From: Rotaria macrura
Taxonomy: Eukaryota; Rotifera; Eurotatoria; Philodinida; Philodinidae
Length of the DNA: 64,000 nucleotides
Direction: 5' to 3'
Assembly: GCA_900239685.1 (NCBI GenBank)
Contig: OENT01000231.1
Location: forward strand, 1 to 64,000
The notes under the pieces: generated by a model
What the model was told of the DNA's origin: nothing
Database searches by the model: none
Seen by the model: only the letters and a program-made list of their open reading frames with translations
Position numbers and translations under genes: made by a program
Part shown: positions 36,515-46,681 of the stretch, piece after piece
How positions within the stretch are numbered: the first letter of the stretch is position 1
Layout: each line of letters opens with the position of its first letter

Positions 36515-39351
36515 TGTATAGTCTGCATCGCTATAGTTTATACTACATACTCTAAGAATGTCCAAAATGGTTGAAGCTGACGACGGTTTGTATTTATATT
36601 CTTTGCTTTCGATCAGATGACGATTAACTATTAAAAAAAGAATATATGCGTTTTACATATGAAGGTCTCAATTTTTTGTTCATATTTGTGAGTATATTGA
36701 TAGAAAAGCGAAAGAGGTTGATATTTTCTATTGATTAGTATAAAAATGAAGGCAGAGAGAGAAATGAACAGATCAATAAGAGATATAAATGATAGAACGC
36801 TGTGTTACAAACCTACCAAAGGAGCAATCGACAATGATACCTGTTTGCTTGCCTCATTCGCTTCTTCAGTCACACTTTACTGACTAGAACACAGAACGAT
36901 ATCGATTTAACATCCTTGACACATGACATGAAGACAGAAAGCTTCACACCTTACACCATCATCTTTACAATGAGAGACAATATATCAAACATAGATGTTT
37001 ACAAGACACAAAACTCACAATCATCCGTGATTGTTGACGATGATAATCTGAAATCTGTATCTTCGTTTTCTAAATTATTATTTGCCCATGAATATACATT
37101 TTGTGCCTAGATAAAAATTAGAAGACTATTAATACTTGATGGTGACATTAACTATGATACAGAATCCAGACGAAATACATGAAGTTTATTTTTTTCAGAA
37201 TAGACAACAACAAATATCAATGAGGCATTGCCTCATAAATTAAATAAGATATTCAGTTCTTCAAGAAAAACGAACATCATGATAATCATGTTTATCATCT
37301 TTGCGTTTGCTTCCATCTATTCTCCCGTAATGAGCCGTGCATTAATGGAAACAATTAATTCAACTCATACACCGTACGAAACAAGTGAACAATATTTTCA
37401 TTTTAGTAAAACTTATTTATCAACACATCGTCTCATCTTCGTTAAACTTATTCTTTTATGTTTTCTCGGTTGTTTCTTTTGGATATGTTCATGTCAAATG
37501 ATCATTCGACAAATCTATATGGATAACAAACGATCAACATCTTCAACATCTTCAATGAACACTGAAGGAAATATCAGTACGATTCCGATGAAATAAACAT
37601 GATTAAAATATCCTTTACGGTGATTTGACAGTTCGATTAGTCCAAAGAAATAATATTTTATCAACGAATCGTGCTCGTTCGATCTTTTTTTTCTACTTGT
37701 GTCTTTTTCTCTTGTAAATATCCTTCATGGTTATTCCTTATATTTTTTGCCATGCTTCAGCCTGTTAATTGAACTAAATGCGTAGACAACGTTGTACATA
37801 TACCTGTAAATGTAGAACATTAACGTCGATAGATATCTTCAATGTCAAAAGTTTGTCAGACTTGTATGTACTTTAATTGAGAATGGATGTGTTGAACATC
37901 AAGGTTATTAATCATTTTGTTCAAGGTAACACTAGTCACAACAACAACTATTAATATATTTATTCAACAAAAAAAAANAAAAAAAAAGAAACTTGAATTA
38001 ATGCGGATTATTAACCTTGCATGTTCGTCTCTTTTTGGAAATAAAAAGAAAAGAAAAGAAATTGATGTCTATAATTTTGAATATGTATAGAAAAATGAAT
38101 GAGGAAAAAAAAGATGGTATCTTCTATTATACAAACAGAATGATAACGTTCTATAACGAGGTGAGATGATAAGTAATGATATCTAATTCAATTCGGACAG
38201 GTAGTTTGAGCGCGCGCACGCCTATCCATACTTTTAATTTGAAGAATAACGTTATAGGAAAAGAAAAATGTGTTTGTCAAACAATTTATGTCATTCACAC
38301 ATCAAAAATGTATCATATCACGTCCAATTATGTAGATATCATTGACCATTTTTACATCCATATACAAAGACGAATGATGGTTTCTCACACTTTTTTACCT
38401 CTACCTTATCCATACATACACAATACAATTGATTACCTTCGTCATGTGACAAGGTTTTTTACACCTTCTTGCATACATGTTTGTTCAACAATATACATAC
38501 GAATGAAACTATTTCCAATTAACATGATTATTCTTATTATTTTTCATTATTTTTTGCCTTAAAAATTAAATAGTCAAGAAATATAAATCATAAACATTGA
38601 GAAGAATATGACACTCAAACGATTACTTAGAAACATGATTATATACATGTATATATATATATACATATATATAAAAGAATGCTATTTCCCCTGAGTATTA
38701 GAAACGAAAATCAATTAAGGGACAATGACGATTTCTTTTTCTCAGTAGTCGGAAAGAAAATCAGCTGAAAGAAAAACATTTCTTTTCAAAAAGTTAAAAA
38801 AAAGAATTAAAAAATTCTTGATTTACTTGAAACAATTCATTATCTCGATCATTGTCTGTTCGAAGCACATTAAGACCAAGTAAACATGTGCAACATTGTA
38901 TAATGACTTGTTTGATGAATGTTGTATCTTCAGAATGATTTTCAAAATGAATTAGAAACCAATCAAGTAATAATTCACCTAAACGTACAGCATATGTTTT
39001 CTTTTTAAAAAATCATATAAAATCTGTATTTAATATTTTACCGGAAAATTTATCATGATTATCGTACTTTAAACATTTATGAACTAATATTGGTAGCATT
39101 AAATTATGATAAATATTATTCAGCGTAAGATTATCATCAATGTTTGGTGAATTTATCGATGAAGATTTTGTTTTACTATACGTACCAAAAATTTTTCGTA
39201 ATACATTTCGTACATAATTAATATTATTTAAACGTTTATCATTTATATTTGTTTGATTACGAAAATCGATTTGTAATTGAATATTATTTAGATCCAAATC
39301 TGGAGTTGTTGCAGTTGATGATAAACGTGAATGACATGTCGACTTCGACAT
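32322..39351 (-). CDS. Formin (FH1-FH2 actin nucleator), diaphanous-like
   Basis: 22 exons (coding order): 39042-39351, 38827-38978, 37019-37106, 36551-36627, 36283-36417, 35972-36212, 35773-35906, 34967-35151, 34689-34912, 34555-34637, 34384-34501, 34242-34319, 33977-34173, 33824-33910, 33621-33776, 33437-33569, 33227-33357, 32996-33160, 32883-32941, 32624-32816, 32538-32572, 32322-32481; 3141 nt, 1046 aa, all phases consistent. Formins nucleate and elongate unbranched actin filaments. FH1 (about 441-515) is a run of proline blocks; FH2 (about 530-915) shows KVQWSKINP, ELRVLDAKAAQNF, LTIGNYMNSS, HGFDISFLPKL, RRSLLHFIVQ and DPKNYSLTEFFTDL. The N-terminus has two LLL-W segments possibly derived from a DID/FH3 armadillo region; no full GBD. 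Subfamily uncertain; the FH2 end most resembles DIAPH. First exons are the least certain. Confidence 0.85.
35363..35752. mobile_element. hAT-like MITE, 390 bp, in a formin intron
   Basis: Terminal inverted repeats TAAAGGTGGCACTTTAAC (left) and TAGGGGTGGCACTTTAAC (right, reverse complement), 16 of 18 identical, are flanked by a perfect 8-bp direct repeat ATCACGAC at 35355-35362 and 35753-35760. An 8-bp duplication with TA-GGGTGGC-type ends is characteristic of hAT transposons. Subterminal regions are packed with ACTTTAAC/GTTAAAGT words, typical of transposase-binding repeats. No coding frame, so it would need a transposase from elsewhere. It lies in the 621-bp intron between exons 35773-35906 and 34967-35151. 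Confidence 0.88.
36450..36516. repeat. (AT)n microsatellite in a formin intron
   Basis: About 65 bp of TATATA/TAAATA units between two formin exons. Simple repeat, likely variable in length. Confidence 0.8.
37279..37596 (+). CDS. Hypothetical small membrane protein, nested in a formin intron on the opposite strand
   Basis: A 105-residue frame from ATG 37279. It begins with a signal-peptide-like segment (MIIMFIIFAFASIYSPVMSRA), followed by a polar region with one N-glycosylation sequon (NST), a strong membrane segment (VKLILLCFLGCFFWICSC) and a basic, Ser/Thr-rich tail. This predicts a small type I membrane protein. It lies wholly in the 1.72-kb formin intron 37107-38826. The frame extends upstream without another ATG, so a 5' exon is possible; I could not join one without a stop. 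No homologue recognised. The regular topology argues for a gene; the small size argues against certainty. Confidence 0.42.
   Translation: MIIMFIIFAFASIYSPVMSRALMETINSTHTPYETSEQYFHFSKTYLSTHRLIFVKLILLCFLGCFFWICSCQMIIRQIYMDNKRSTSSTSSMNTEGNISTIPMK
37978..37978. other. Ambiguous base N in a poly-A run
   Basis: The only non-ACGT base in the window, inside an A-run. Marks a homopolymer of uncertain length in the assembly. Confidence 0.95.
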
Positions 39352-40169
39352 TTTTTTTAATATTTTCTTTTATTATAATTAAGTGCGAGATAGATTTGAT
39401 TGATTTATAAATGAATATTTATTTGAGAGTATATCAACAAATAACAATGAAATTTTCTATTCTATATAAGCATAGAGTTGATAGCAGCGATAAACTAGAC
39501 GAACAAAAGATGTCATTCAACGATGGTCGAATTCTTAGAAAACAAGAACGATAATTGATTGAATTAAATAACCAATAATTGATGTAAATATAAAGATAGT
39601 GGATAGTAGTAGTAACGGAAGTTTAGCACGAACGAAGAAACGATTTTTTTCTGAGTGATTGAAATCAAATGAGATGCTTTGACGTGTCTGTTATTCATGA
39701 TAATCGACTCCGGAAGTTTATAAAAAAACAAAGACTGAGGTTGAAGAGGAACTAATGATACACAAGTTTTTTCCCATAGTTTGTTTTCATACCATGCATT
39801 GGCCTCCGGTCATATTGTTTCCTACTGACATGATTTGAATGAAGATTCCATTCAATCGATCACTCGTTTTCTCATTGAACAACCTTGAATTGTAGTCTTA
39901 TCACGCATAGTAATTTCAAATATGACTAACCACTAAGCCAATCATCGTTTCAATCTACATGAAATTCTAATGCAACCAAAACAAACTCAAGTTGATTGTC
40001 GTTCCATCTTTCGAATAGATACGTATCTTAGATAATGAGCCTTCATCGTATTATGCAACTTAATATCATGAAGTTTTCTGAAGATGTGTGACGAATAATG
40101 TTCTACAATATTTCAATCAGTAATCGACAATCTTCACTGAAAAACTATTTGATAGTAGAAGGGGTGTGG
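39352..40169. other. Upstream region of the formin gene, no gene seen
   Basis: No convincing frame. Contains the presumed formin promoter; unlike several neighbours I see no acceptor-like site close before the ATG at 39351. Confidence 0.45.
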
Positions 40170-40447
40170 GTGGATTATAATCGAATTTTTCTGCTTCAAA
40201 ATCCAAATAATAATCGATTGAAATCGTCGAAACCAACGATAATTTGATTTTTAATCAAATAATAATCTTAAAAATCGGGTAAAATTTTGATTCAAATCAT
40301 ATGATCTGGATTTATTATGATTTGTATCAAAAATTTACGCGATTTTTAAGATTATTGTTTGATTAAAAATCAAATTATCGTTGGTTTCGACGATTTCAAT
40401 CGATTATTATTTGGATTTTGAAGCAGAAAAATTCGATTATAATCCAC
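40170..40447. mobile_element. Near-perfect 278-bp palindrome (hairpin MITE)
   Basis: The left arm opens GTGGATTATAATCGAATTTT and the right arm closes with its exact complement ending AATCCAC. The outer roughly 100 bp of each arm match almost base for base, with one difference seen in the AATCAAATAATAATC / AATCAAACAATAATC block, and divergence grows toward the centre near 40310. No coding frame inside. The high arm identity indicates a recent or constrained hairpin. No clear target duplication seen. Confidence 0.75.
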
Positions 40448-43023
40448 TCAAATTTTCTCTTATCCAATATATTTTCACTGGGTAATTGATAACTCTTTAT
40501 TTTTTATGATCAATCGTTCTTTCCCTCTTAAAACATGTGAAGAATTTTGACTTAGCGATTCAGATGACAAACAAGAAACTTGGCTTGAATGCAACTCTTT
40601 GGAGAATTCGAGGACATTGATTTCAAAAAAAAAATAGTTTCAACTACGGAAAAAAAGCATGCGGTACTTTCTGATTTTGTTTGACAATAGTAAATTTCTT
40701 AAGTGTAGAATAAGAGAAAATATCAAAGAGCAGATAAAAAATAAACGCAGTGCTTAGAGACAAAGCCATGCTGCCGATGAAAAAGATGATTGATTCTTTG
40801 ATTATAGTCACATTTTTCAATCTTAGTTTTAATACAGGTGGCTCAAACAACCTTTTCTATGGAGTTTATATGAAACCAGTTGGTATATTCTTTCATTTTA
40901 AACATTCGTTTTTCTCTAGAAATATTTTTGGATTGGTCGGTAGTTTCCTTGATAATAATTGTAGAGAATATGGTATTTTAGTGATAATTGATTTCACATC
41001 CTCAAGGCAACAGGAGGATAGAAGAAAGTCAAACAAATTTATCTTTGAATCCGGTTAGTTTCCTAGCCGTAGATCTTAAAAAACTATCAATCAAATTACA
41101 AAAACGTACTAGAATGTGTAGTGCATACTAAAGAAAAACAACTTCCTGTACAAAAACAAATAGTTTCGTATGTAGTTTAATCCATTGTTGACATATTCAA
41201 TCGAAATTATTTCAGATCTCTCTCTCTCTCCATATATTATAGAGGTCAACTCATCATCAGGATAGTGTATGACTGTTAGCAGTGATCTCCTATGAAGATT
41301 TCCACACAGGCTTTTCACGTACAAATAGTTCATTTTTGGACTTTTTGATATCACATGCTCGAAGGCAACGAAATACAAAACCAAATAGATCTAAATCCTT
41401 CTTTCATTACTTTTCTTAATAGTATTTTATTGAAGTCTTCCTAGTTTATATTTTATTTTCTACTGTTTGGATATAAATGATATTGTGATTGAAATGAAAA
41501 GTTTAATATTTCAATTCGAATGATCTCTAAACTATTAGCCGTTGTCTATTTTTGTTGTTTATGTGCATTCTATTGTTAACATGGTTTGTTCAAATAATAA
41601 AAACGAGTAAAACATGATCAAGTAAGATTGTTATTAGTTAGTTTAATTTCAATCTTAATCTCACTGAACTACATGTGACATAGTGAACATCTATCTATAT
41701 CCAATCAAATGTCTTAACCCAAGAAAGTTCTCAATCAAAATCATTTATGCAGCACAGAAATCATTTCAACTGAAAACAGTCATTGCCATCAATACCCTAT
41801 CTTTTGTATGATTCTTTCTCCAGTTCTTCATATTTCTTCGATCGTTCGTGCTTCAATTGCGCACTACACATATGTAAAATATGTAAAACATTTGTTTGTG
41901 CTTGAAATAACGAACCAAAAATATGGTTTGAAAGAACTGAAGGAAAAATAGCTGTGTTTAACGAAAAATAAGTTCCATACAATATTGATTGCATTACTAA
42001 ACAATACACAAAATTAAAATTTGTTTTATATTCATTGACTGGTCAACTTGAATCTTTGTAGGAAACGAGGAAGATTATCGATGAAAGAACTCCATGTGAA
42101 CCCAAAATAAATATTTAAATTAGAAGATGTAAAAAGGAAATGAATATTTTACTTGTGAATCATTTGTATATACAATAGCGACATATATTTCAAGAGTATC
42201 TTAACTAGTATATATAAATTCATAGACTTGATTATGATTAACTACATCAGATGGAAAGAAAAGAAAATACAGTTTTCATTTTTTTAAAACGATTCATCCT
42301 TTGTCTAATTTAAATAAATATTTTACTAGTCTTACATAGTGATTTTTGGCAAAGCTCATTTGTGATTGATTAATCGACTTTATCAACCATAGATTTTATT
42401 TACTCATGTTTTGTTAATGTAGGCTCTCAACATTTTCTATCAATCTCAGAATTTTTCTATTAATAGTATATTAAAATGAAAAAGTTACGATTTGCATAAA
42501 CAGATGTATTTTTTTCGAGTTCTTTTTGAATTGCCCAGAAAGGATATCAGCATGGCAGTTTTTCTTATGCAGCAAGTATCCTCATTGTTGTAATCGATGT
42601 TAAAACTCACTAAAAATGATCACGACATGACCTTGAAAAATTGATGGACGATGACTTTGTGTCTCAGACCATCTATGCAATAACAGGCTAACGATGTTCT
42701 AATTTAAAAGACGTCTCACATCTGGTGTCATGTACAGTTCAAGAAATTACGGTCAAGTACTCAATTAGAAACTAGTAATTGTTCTACAAAAATAGCATCG
42801 ATATTACTTTTTATGATGGATTTCGATTTTGAACTATCTATTCCACTACTAGATAGTATCCTAAGTTACAACTTATGTGAAAAGAGAATCTTAACGATAG
42901 AGAATACTCCTGTATTGCCAATAGAAACGTTTCAGACTGCAACTCACCGTGACTCGAGAAACTGTAATTGGAAAACATACATATTTTATCAATAGACAAC
43001 AGTTGTTTCCCTAAGTTTTAGGA
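40448..43023. other. Intergenic, no confident gene
   Basis: Short frames only. A minus-strand frame at 41797-42009 ends in a charged tail (QLKHERSKKYEELEKESYKR) and follows an acceptor-like TTTAG, so it could be an orphan terminal exon, but no partner exons were found. A hydrophobic minus frame at 40644-40850 is likewise unsupported. Confidence 0.35.
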
Positions 43024-43372
43024 CCCAGGTGAATGAATTCAATACCGAATCCAATCGGATCTTACGATCCGATGAAATCTTATGGGAATCCGGGTTGTGG
43101 AAACAGTAACGGATCCGACGGAAAAAACCTACTTTCTTATTTGTGTACGAATTAGCATTTAATCCCAATAGTGGAAGCCTGTTTTATCATACGATGAAAT
43201 CCAATCAGATTCCGATAGTAGGATTCGATAAAATCCAATACTAGGGATCCGAATCTCGGATCGCAACCAGGAATCCGATGGGATTTCGTCGGATAAGAGA
43301 AACTCCGATAGAAGCATGATCGGATCCGACAGGCATCCGATCGGATCCAACGGTCGGAATGATCGTCCTGGG
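43024..43372 (-). mobile_element. 349-bp MITE-like dispersed element, copy 2
   Basis: Same length and ends as the element at 7504-7852 but in opposite orientation: left CCCAGGTGAATGAATTC, right (reverse complement) CCCAGGACGATCATTCC. The interior again abounds in ATCCGAT/ATCGGAT words and is alignable throughout. Two bases (GA) match on both flanks. The two copies differ at many sites, so this is an old or diverged family. Confidence 0.78.
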
Positions 43373-45636
43373 GAACGGATCTTTTTAATGCATTTTTCCT
43401 ACCATTCACTTTTTAAATTTCTCTTCATAAAGGCTGAAAATACAAAAAAAAAGATTTCGTATGTTCATATGTGTTTTGCTGATTTCATTCCATTCCGCCT
43501 CTTGACATTGTTCGATTATGACTCATCTTCTCTCATCAAGACGAGCTTTATAAATAGCTCCTTCTAATCTTTTAATTAGAACCAGAATTTAAGTTTACAT
43601 GTTGTTTTGTCTAGAAGACATTTAGAGCCATCGTTAGTGATAGTCAATTTCAGACAAACATAGAAAAGTCTTCGTGTAAGTCCATTAAATCCAGCATTAG
43701 AAAGAAGCATCCAGTGAAGACAAACCCTTGAGTGTTTATTCGGATAGCGGAACGAGAAAATGGTAGTTGATAGAGCCGTATATAGCAAAAATCCATACAA
43801 TTTAGTGTCAATGATGGTAATTATTACGGTATTTTTCCTTTCATGGTAGAACGCATCCGGTCTTGGCTATCTTCGATTACGACACTATTCGACTCTGTAA
43901 ATATCAACTCGCTTTTTGCAAGAAACACTGATAGAAGTCGTTGATCGTCATCAAGCAATAAATCTCTAATAATCAAAAATAGAGACAAAAGACCGTCAGC
44001 AAATTGACAGACATCTTGTAAAAATATCTTTAAACCTACCTCAATGTATGTTTGTATCATTTCGTATCATCATTTCCAGTGTATGATGGAAAATGAATAC
44101 AAAGAAAAAACATCTGAAATTATCTTTATTACATACTCAAACTCCACAGGATCTATCATTTCTTTTTCGGATTGATTTGTCCAATAAAAACAAAAAGAAA
44201 TGTATCTATCGATACAGCTGCTGCTTTTGCTAATTATGTGACATTATGTTTTAATACAATAATGAAAGAAACATCGGGTTAGACAGAATTCTTTATGACG
44301 AAATGAAGTGTCATGCTGAGAGCCACACGAAAATCAACGATGATTTACGTAAATCAACCATTGTGTATGTGTTGATTTCTATAATAAGAAAAGGTGTTTT
44401 CTTTCTTGTCTTTCAAGGGTCACTTGAACATAACCAACGAAGTTGTGTTCAAAACGGAAATTTCATACAACGAACGAAGCTAATGATGATAGAATACTGA
44501 CTGCATCTGTGCTGTGTTACCTGCCGTGTAAGCAGACGTATATGTGTGTGTGTGGATATGTGCTACAGTCAGTCAGCACCTTTTGATTAAAAACATGTCA
44601 TGTTCTTCCTTCGTGTTTAATTGAGTGCAAGCAATTAAACTGAAATATACTGTAGATCATCTTCACTGTAAATACATCTATGACTTTATTATTTTCTTCG
44701 TATAAATCTATTTGCAGATCACGACTTTCTCTTCCCTTTCTGACCAAAAATTGATTTATTTACCATATATTCGTATGTTCATTCGAATAGTGTAAAATAG
44801 ACAATCACGCTTGTAATTGGTATCAAAGGGCGTTATACTATTGATTCTTCATTCTTATTTTTTTTCATGTTTATTTGAAGTTTTAATTTTATATAATGTA
44901 GAGATATGCGAAGTGATTGATTGACTTTCGTATAGATTGATATACAACGCATGTCGTTGTATATATCCATCGTCTTCCGTAAACAAATATTGAATGAAGA
45001 CTACAGTTAAGACGCACGAATAGATACTGAAGATAAACGACTTCATATTATATCAATCTAATTGGTTCGTACTTAAAAGTGCCTTGGTATAAATCACTTC
45101 ACAATACTTTCTTCTCATTGGACAAGTTGTCGACAAGTGCATACTATAATCCTCATTGTAGATATTTTTTCTTTTTCTCATTGGTTCGATAATAGCATAA
45201 ATAAATAAATATATATATATCGTTATGCATATATTTATATATATGTGCGTGATGACCGTGTACATCAAATAGAGTAATTTCAGCTGAGAATTGCAGCACT
45301 ATTCTCTTCAGCTGGTACTTTTCTCGGAATAACGGGCATACTTATGGCGGAATAACGAGAAAGAAAGAGGGAAGAAACAGAAATAAAGCGTCACAACGAT
45401 CATATATAATTACGCACTGGCTAGTTGAATTGTAACAGAAGAAACACAGTCAGTGCGCTGTGCTTTGACAACAGCCGAAAAGGAACCTATCAGAATACGC
45501 GACAAGAGAGAGAAGAAGAGCACGAATAAAAAGTGAGAAAATGTAGAGAAAGAGGGAGAAGGAGAAAGAGAAAGAGAGAGAGAAAAAGCAAAAGAAAAGA
45601 AAGACAAGATAGTTCTCCATCAAAATAGAAGAAATA
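43373..45636. other. Upstream region of the Snail-type gene, one doubtful small frame
   Basis: A minus-strand frame at 43824-44060 (78 codons) has protein-like composition (LKIFLQDVCQFADGLLSLFL, then DLLLDDDQRLLSVFLAKSEL) but no recognised domain or partners; it may be a pseudogene fragment. Purine-rich GA tracts occur at about 45510-45605, just before the Snail start. Otherwise nothing recognised. Confidence 0.35.
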
Positions 45637-46681
45637 ATGATGAGTAGTACAACAAGCCATATTATCGAAGACGAAACAATGACTGGTAAAAATATTTTCT
45701 ATTTTAAACAAGCGGAAAAGAAACCGACTTTGATTTAATTTTTTTTTCTCAATAGAGTCAGACAATCGCAAAAGTTTTCTTATATCAAATCTTTTATCGA
45801 CGGAACCAACACTCGAAACTGAAGATGATGATGAAGATAATGATAATTCAATGGAAGAAAAACTTTCCAATGATTCTAAACTGCATCGAGCTTTTCCTAA
45901 ACCTACATCAACATCAATGATATTTCCACGTTTAATGTCTACCAATGATTTTTCCTATCTTTATTATCTTAGTTATCAATATTTCGCAATGCAAATGTTA
46001 AAAACTAGTCAAATGCAACCTGTCATAAATTCTTCAATGAAAAAACCATCTTCATCAACACCAACATCATCATCTTGTTCATCATCATCACCATCACCAA
46101 ATCCAATATCAACAACAATAACAACATCGGCTTTATCCTCGTCCTCATCAACCGCAACAACATCAGCAACAACAACAGCATCAGTATCAGCAACACCATC
46201 AATATCAAATTCACGTTATCAATGTGATGGTTGTTTAAAATCTTATTCAACATTCGGTGGACTTTCTAAACATAAACAATTTCATTGTATAGCCCAAATA
46301 AAAAAACAATTTCAATGTAAATTTTGTGAAAAAACATATAATTCATTAGGTGCCCTCAAAATGCATATACGTACTCATACATTACCATGTAAATGTAAAA
46401 TATGTGGTAAAGCATTTTCACGTCCATGGCTATTACAAGGTCATGTACGTACACATACAGGTGAAAAACCATTTCAATGTGAAATCTGTTGTCGAGCATT
46501 CGCCGATCGTTCAAATTTACGTGCACATATGCAGACACATTCTGATATTAAGAAATATCGCTGTACAAAATGTTCAAAAACATTTTCACGTATGTCATTA
46601 CTTAATAAACATATGGAGAATTGTTTGCAACAAATGACGACTACTGATGATTGTAGCAGTACAGCTGGATTTTCGATTTGA
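45637..46681 (+). CDS. snai: Snail-family C2H2 zinc finger transcription factor
   Basis: Two exons: 45637-45685 and 45756-46681; 975 nt, 324 aa. Five C2H2 fingers occupy about residues 171-308: [76 protein letters not shown] and [45 protein letters not shown] and [16 protein letters not shown] are diagnostic of the Snail superfamily; KICGKAF and FSRMSLL fit Snail rather than Scratch. Family members bind E-box (CAGGTG) DNA and repress, driving mesoderm and epithelial-mesenchymal programmes. A SNAG-like motif (RKSFLISN) lies at about 21-28 instead of the extreme N-terminus, because exon 1 adds 16 residues. The middle is a Ser/Thr-rich linker. ATGs at 45637 and 45640 are both possible starts. 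Confidence 0.92.

Noticed and set aside
36916..37110. Plus-strand open frame of 65 codons
   Set aside because: It is antisense to the formin exon 37019-37106, whose splice signals and phases fit the gene.
38711..38764. Alternative terminal exon after formin exon 2 (acceptor at 38765, TGA at 38711)
   Set aside because: It splices in frame and would give a 171-aa protein, but exon 37019-37106 also fits with a strong GTGAGT donor and joins cleanly to the rest of the formin; a minor isoform remains possible.
40750..41058. Plus-strand frame of 102 codons
   Set aside because: No domain, no splice partners, and composition like surrounding non-coding DNA; overlaps an equally unsupported minus frame.
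45490..45945. Minus-strand Ser-rich frame
   Set aside because: Antisense to the Snail 5' region, driven by repetitive sequence.
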